Shown here in pieces: positions 60,601-64,000 of a stretch of DNA of 64,000 nt (positions are counted from its first letter, which is position 1; each line of letters opens with the position of its first letter). A program made the translations under genes and the position numbers. The stretch is from Saccharopolyspora montiporae (GTDB taxonomy: Bacteria > Actinomycetota > Actinomycetes > Mycobacteriales > Pseudonocardiaceae). Below the pieces are notes generated by a model. It made no database searches. It was not told where the DNA came from and saw only the letters and a program-made list of their open reading frames with translations. The stretch is taken from positions 175,720 to 239,719 of the forward strand of contig NZ_JADEYC010000015.1 in NCBI RefSeq assembly GCF_015209505.1. Reading direction: 5' to 3'.

Positions 60601-60980
60601 GCTCCCCATTCTCGGGGTCCCCGCCGCCCCGGCACCGCGGGCGCCGGGGAGAACCGCGTCACGTTCCACTCCTCGCCGAGATCACCGGATCCAGCGATGG
60701 CGGAGGGGAATTATTCGCTGGATCATGATTCGTGAGGGCGATGCAGCGGGGAATCATGATGCGCAGTGGGTGGGTGAGTGCGGTGCGATCGGTGCGCGCG
60801 GGACGACAGGTGCGTGCGGGGCGACGGGCGAGGACGGCGGTGTCGGCGCGCAGCGGCGGATCCGCGGGAATCCGCCGCTGCCGGGGTGCGGGCGATGCGC
60901 CTGCCCGAGTCCCGGCAGCGGCGGTGCGCTCGGCAGGGGTCGTGCGCCCGGCGGTCGGGGTGAGCTCGGCCGCGCCGCGC
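60601..60980. promoter_or_regulatory. 380-bp gap with a 10-bp inverted repeat between menE and menB
   Basis: ATCATGATTC (60722-60731) and GAATCATGAT (60751-60760) are a perfect inverted repeat with a 19-base spacer in an AT-richer stretch. Each arm also contains the self-palindrome ATCATGAT. After it, to about 60850, short imperfect repeats rich in GTGCG(T/C)GCGGG occur. The stretch lies between the menE start and the menB stop, so it could be the menE operator or a terminator for menB. Confidence 0.45.
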
Positions 60981-61904
<924 letters not shown>

Positions 61905-62039
61905 GCCTGGGACAATAGGGCCCGCAGGCGCTCGATGGGGGCCCTCCCCGACGGATCCCCGGCGCGGCGCGGAGGAACGGACGCAGGAACGATGTCCCGC
62001 GTTCCCGGAATCCGGCACGATAGGTCCAGAGGTGATCGG

Positions 62040-63710
62040 TTGAACCCCTCCACGGCGCAGGCCGAGGTGATCGTCGACGAGCTGGTGCGCAACGGGGTGC
62101 ACCGGGTGGTGCTGTCCCCCGGTTCGCGCAACGCACCGCTGTCCTACGCGGTCCACCGCGCCGGGCAGGCCGGGCACCTCGACCTGCACGTGCGCATCGA
62201 CGAGCGCAGCGCCGGGTTCCTGGCCCTGGGCATGGCGGCGCGCTCCGGCGATCCGGTCGCGGTGATCTGCACCTCCGGGACTGCGGCCACCAACCTGCAT
62301 CCGGCGGTGACCGAGGCGTTCCACTCCGCGATCCCGCTGATCGTGCTGACCGCGGACCGGCCACCGGAACTTCGCGCGGCCGGGGCCAACCAGACCATCG
62401 AACAACACGGGTTGTTCGGCACCGCGGTCCGGATGTTCGACGAGCTCGCGGTGGCGGAGAACCGCCCGGGGCAGAACGCCTACTGGCGCAGCCAGATCTG
62501 CCGGACCTGCTCGGCGGCCCGCTCGGGGTCGGGTGGCGGCCCGGTGCACCTGAACCTGCCGTTCCGCGAACCGCTCGTGCCCACCGGCGACGAGGAGTGG
62601 TGCGAGTCACTGGCCGGGCGGGCCGGGTCGCGCGGCTGGACGGACCTCTCCACGCGGGACCGCGCGCCGAGCACGCTGTCCGGGGCGACGTCGCCGCGCG
62701 GTCTGGTGCTCGTCGCCGACCAGGCCGCCGATGTCGCGGGGCGCTGGGCGCAGCGTCGCGGATGGCCGGTGCTCGCGGAGACCGGCGCGGTGGGCGTGCC
62801 CGGCAGCTCGACCATCGGCACCGGAATGTGGTTGCTCAACCTGCCCGAGTTCCTTCGCGCGCATCGGCCGGAGCAGGTGGTGTGCGCGGGACGTCCGACG
62901 GTGTTTCGGCAGGTCCAGCGCTTGCTGTCCGAGAGCGGGGTCGAGGTGCGGCTCGCGCACTCCGGTGCGGACTGGCCCGCTCCGGCGCACAACCTCGCCG
63001 AGGTGGCCGAGGCGTTCGGCCCACCGGACGGCCCGGTCGATCCGGACTGGTTGACCAGCTGGCAGGAGGCCGACCAGAAAGCCACCGCGGCGCTGCACGG
63101 TGCACTGGATCTGGAGCACTGGCCCAGCGGTCCGGCCGTGGCCCGGGATCTGGTGGAGGCGGTGCCGTCCGGTGCGCTACTCGCCCTCGGCTCCTCCAAT
63201 CCGACGCGGGACGTGGCGCTGGCCGCGCCGTACCGCCCGGACGTGCGGGTGCACCGCAACCGAGGTGCCGCGGGCATCGATGGCACGGTGTCCACCGCCG
63301 TCGGCGCGGCGCTCGCGCACGACGGTCCGAGCTACGCGCTGCTCGGCGACCTCACGTTCCTGCACGACGGCAACGGTCTGCTGCTGGGGCCGCATGAACC
63401 GCGGCCGGACCTCACCGTGGTCGTGCTCAACGACGACGGCGGCGGGATCTTCTCCCTGCTGGAGCAGGGAAGCCCGGAACACAGCGAGGGATTCGAGCGG
63501 GTTTTCGGTACCCCGCACGGCACCGACCTCGCAGCGCTGTGCGCCGCGCACCACGTGGAGCACGTCCGGGTCCGGCAGCGCTCCGAGTTCGCCGAAGCGC
63601 TGCGGCCCAGCCCGGGCCTGCGGGTCGTGGAGGTCTGCGCCGATCGGTCCGGGCTTCGCGCGGCGCACGAACGGTTGGAGGCGGCGGTCCGCTCCGCTGT
63701 GCTGGGCTGA
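62040..63710 (+). CDS. menD: 2-Succinyl-5-enolpyruvyl-6-hydroxy-3-cyclohexene-1-carboxylate synthase (SEPHCHC synthase)
   Basis: A 556-aa ThDP enzyme adding 2-oxoglutarate to isochorismate. NPSTAQAEVIVDELVRNGVHRVVLSPGSRNAPLSYAV matches the N-terminus of MenD proteins exactly at TTG 62040, and AGAGGTGAT is placed before it. The catalytic Glu lies in VRIDERSAGFLALGMA, with TSGTAATNLHPAVTEA; the ThDP motif is LLGDLTFLHDGNGLLL to NDDGGGIFSLLEQ. Longer in-frame starts (ATG 61992) lack such a ribosome site. It faces the window end. Confidence 0.95.
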   Translation: MNPSTAQAEVIVDELVRNGVHRVVLSPGSRNAPLSYAVHRAGQAGHLDLHVRIDERSAGFLALGMAARSGDPVAVICTSGTAATNLHPAVTEAFHSAIPLIVLTADRPPELRAAGANQTIEQHGLFGTAVRMFDELAVAENRPGQNAYWRSQICRTCSAARSGSGGGPVHLNLPFREPLVPTGDEEWCESLAGRAGSRGWTDLSTRDRAPSTLSGATSPRGLVLVADQAADVAGRWAQRRGWPVLAETGAVGVPGSSTIGTGMWLLNLPEFLRAHRPEQVVCAGRPTVFRQVQRLLSESGVEVRLAHSGADWPAPAHNLAEVAEAFGPPDGPVDPDWLTSWQEADQKATAALHGALDLEHWPSGPAVARDLVEAVPSGALLALGSSNPTRDVALAAPYRPDVRVHRNRGAAGIDGTVSTAVGAALAHDGPSYALLGDLTFLHDGNGLLLGPHEPRPDLTVVVLNDDGGGIFSLLEQGSPEHSEGFERVFGTPHGTDLAALCAAHHVEHVRVRQRSEFAEALRPSPGLRVVEVCADRSGLRAAHERLEAAVRSAVLG

Positions 63711-63898
63711 ATCGGCGATCGGTCGGTTGCGGGCGCCCGTTCTCCGGATTTCGTCGCCGGGTGCGGACGAAAGCACCCCGGTTCTCCGGTCTTCCGCGCC
63801 CCGGTGTCGACTGGCTTCGGCTCGGGCTCGTACTCGTCGATCTCTGCGGCGAGCCCGGTGCTCGTTCCCGTTCGGGCGGGTGCGAATTCGCGCGGTGC
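63711..63898. other. Region after menD without a recognised gene
   Basis: No coding signal or clear terminator. A small palindrome GCGAATTCGC near 63882-63892 precedes the tandem repeat. Confidence 0.4.
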
Positions 63899-64000
63899 GC
63901 AACGGAATTCGGGGTGCAGCGGAATTCGGGGTGCAGCGGAATTCGGGGTGCAGCGGAATTCGGGGTGCAGCGGAATTCGGGGTGCAGCGGAATTCGGGGT
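63899..64000. repeat. 17-bp tandem repeat, six units, running off the window
   Basis: The unit GCAGCGGAATTCGGGGT is repeated from 63899 to 64000. The first copy has A instead of G at position 4; the other five are identical. The window ends exactly at a unit boundary, so the array probably continues. Perfect identity suggests recent expansion. Confidence 0.9.

Noticed and set aside
60785..60850. Imperfect GTGCG repeats as a coding repeat of menB
   Set aside because: They lie after the menB stop codon; the Pro/Ala repeats seen in a shifted minus-strand frame have no start or ribosome site.
63899..64000. CRISPR array at the right end
   Set aside because: Units are directly contiguous with no spacers, and no cas gene is present. 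It is a simple tandem repeat.

Overview
The window is high-GC actinobacterial chromosome. Several things point to a member of the Pseudonocardiaceae or a close relative (Saccharopolyspora-like), though I cannot fix the genus. GTG and TTG starts are frequent, and -10-like hexamers often sit 6-7 nt before the start codon (leaderless mRNAs). A mycothiol gene (mshA), menaquinone genes, C5-pathway haem genes, and BldC- and BldN-type developmental regulators are present. From about 8.1 kb to the right end the gene order closely follows, from memory, the Mycobacterium tuberculosis Rv0474-Rv0555 interval, with lineage-specific insertions. Most of the window is therefore conserved core chromosome, with little sign of recent transfer and no insertion sequence, prophage, CRISPR array, rRNA or tRNA that I can see.

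Left end (1-7.6 kb): about 700 bases without a recognisable gene, then a tightly overlapping three-gene cassette: an ECF-like sigma factor, a small protein with a predicted carboxypeptidase-regulatory/transthyretin-like beta-sandwich, and a TPR-CHAT protein with an apparent His-Cys protease dyad. This is the best candidate in the window for a poorly described system. It is followed by an aminotransferase, a DUF445 membrane protein and a CGNR-type regulator. Region 7.6-17 kb: VOC protein, XRE regulator with HbhA-like protein and DUF2516 protein (Rv0474-0476 order), alpha/beta hydrolase, YbaK-like protein, purU, a mycothiol-dependent-type enzyme, a methyltransferase, DUF2505 protein, murB, a trypsin-fold protein that has lost its catalytic His and Ser, and an SDR. 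Region 17-32.5 kb: mshA, YbjN-like protein, gpmA, senX3-regX3 with a PHO-box-like repeat, Ppx/GppA, a Rv0498-like isomerase, a thioesterase with a possible leader peptide, an acyl-CoA synthetase, proC, a small HTH protein, the bS22/AURKAIP1-type basic peptide, an epimerase and an acyltransferase.

Region 32.5-49 kb: a Clp/Hsp100 ATPase that lacks the ClpP-docking tripeptide, a SerB-like HAD phosphatase, a BldN-like sigma factor with a hexapeptide-repeat N-terminus, a glutaredoxin-like protein, then rex-hemA-hemC-hemD behind a Rex-type operator, hemB, a run of related four-helix membrane proteins, and hemL. Region 48.8-57.8 kb: phosphatase, TlpA-like lipoprotein thioredoxin, ccdA-resB-ccsB for cytochrome c maturation, a MinD/ParA-like ATPase, bldC, and a cysteine-synthase-fold enzyme. 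Region 57.8-64 kb: a lipoprotein and menA, menE, menB and menD. The window ends inside a 17-bp tandem repeat.

The genes work together as a respiratory and redox block: haem synthesis controlled by the NADH sensor Rex, cytochrome c assembly, menaquinone synthesis and mycothiol. Phosphate signalling (SenX3-RegX3) and development regulators are embedded in it.
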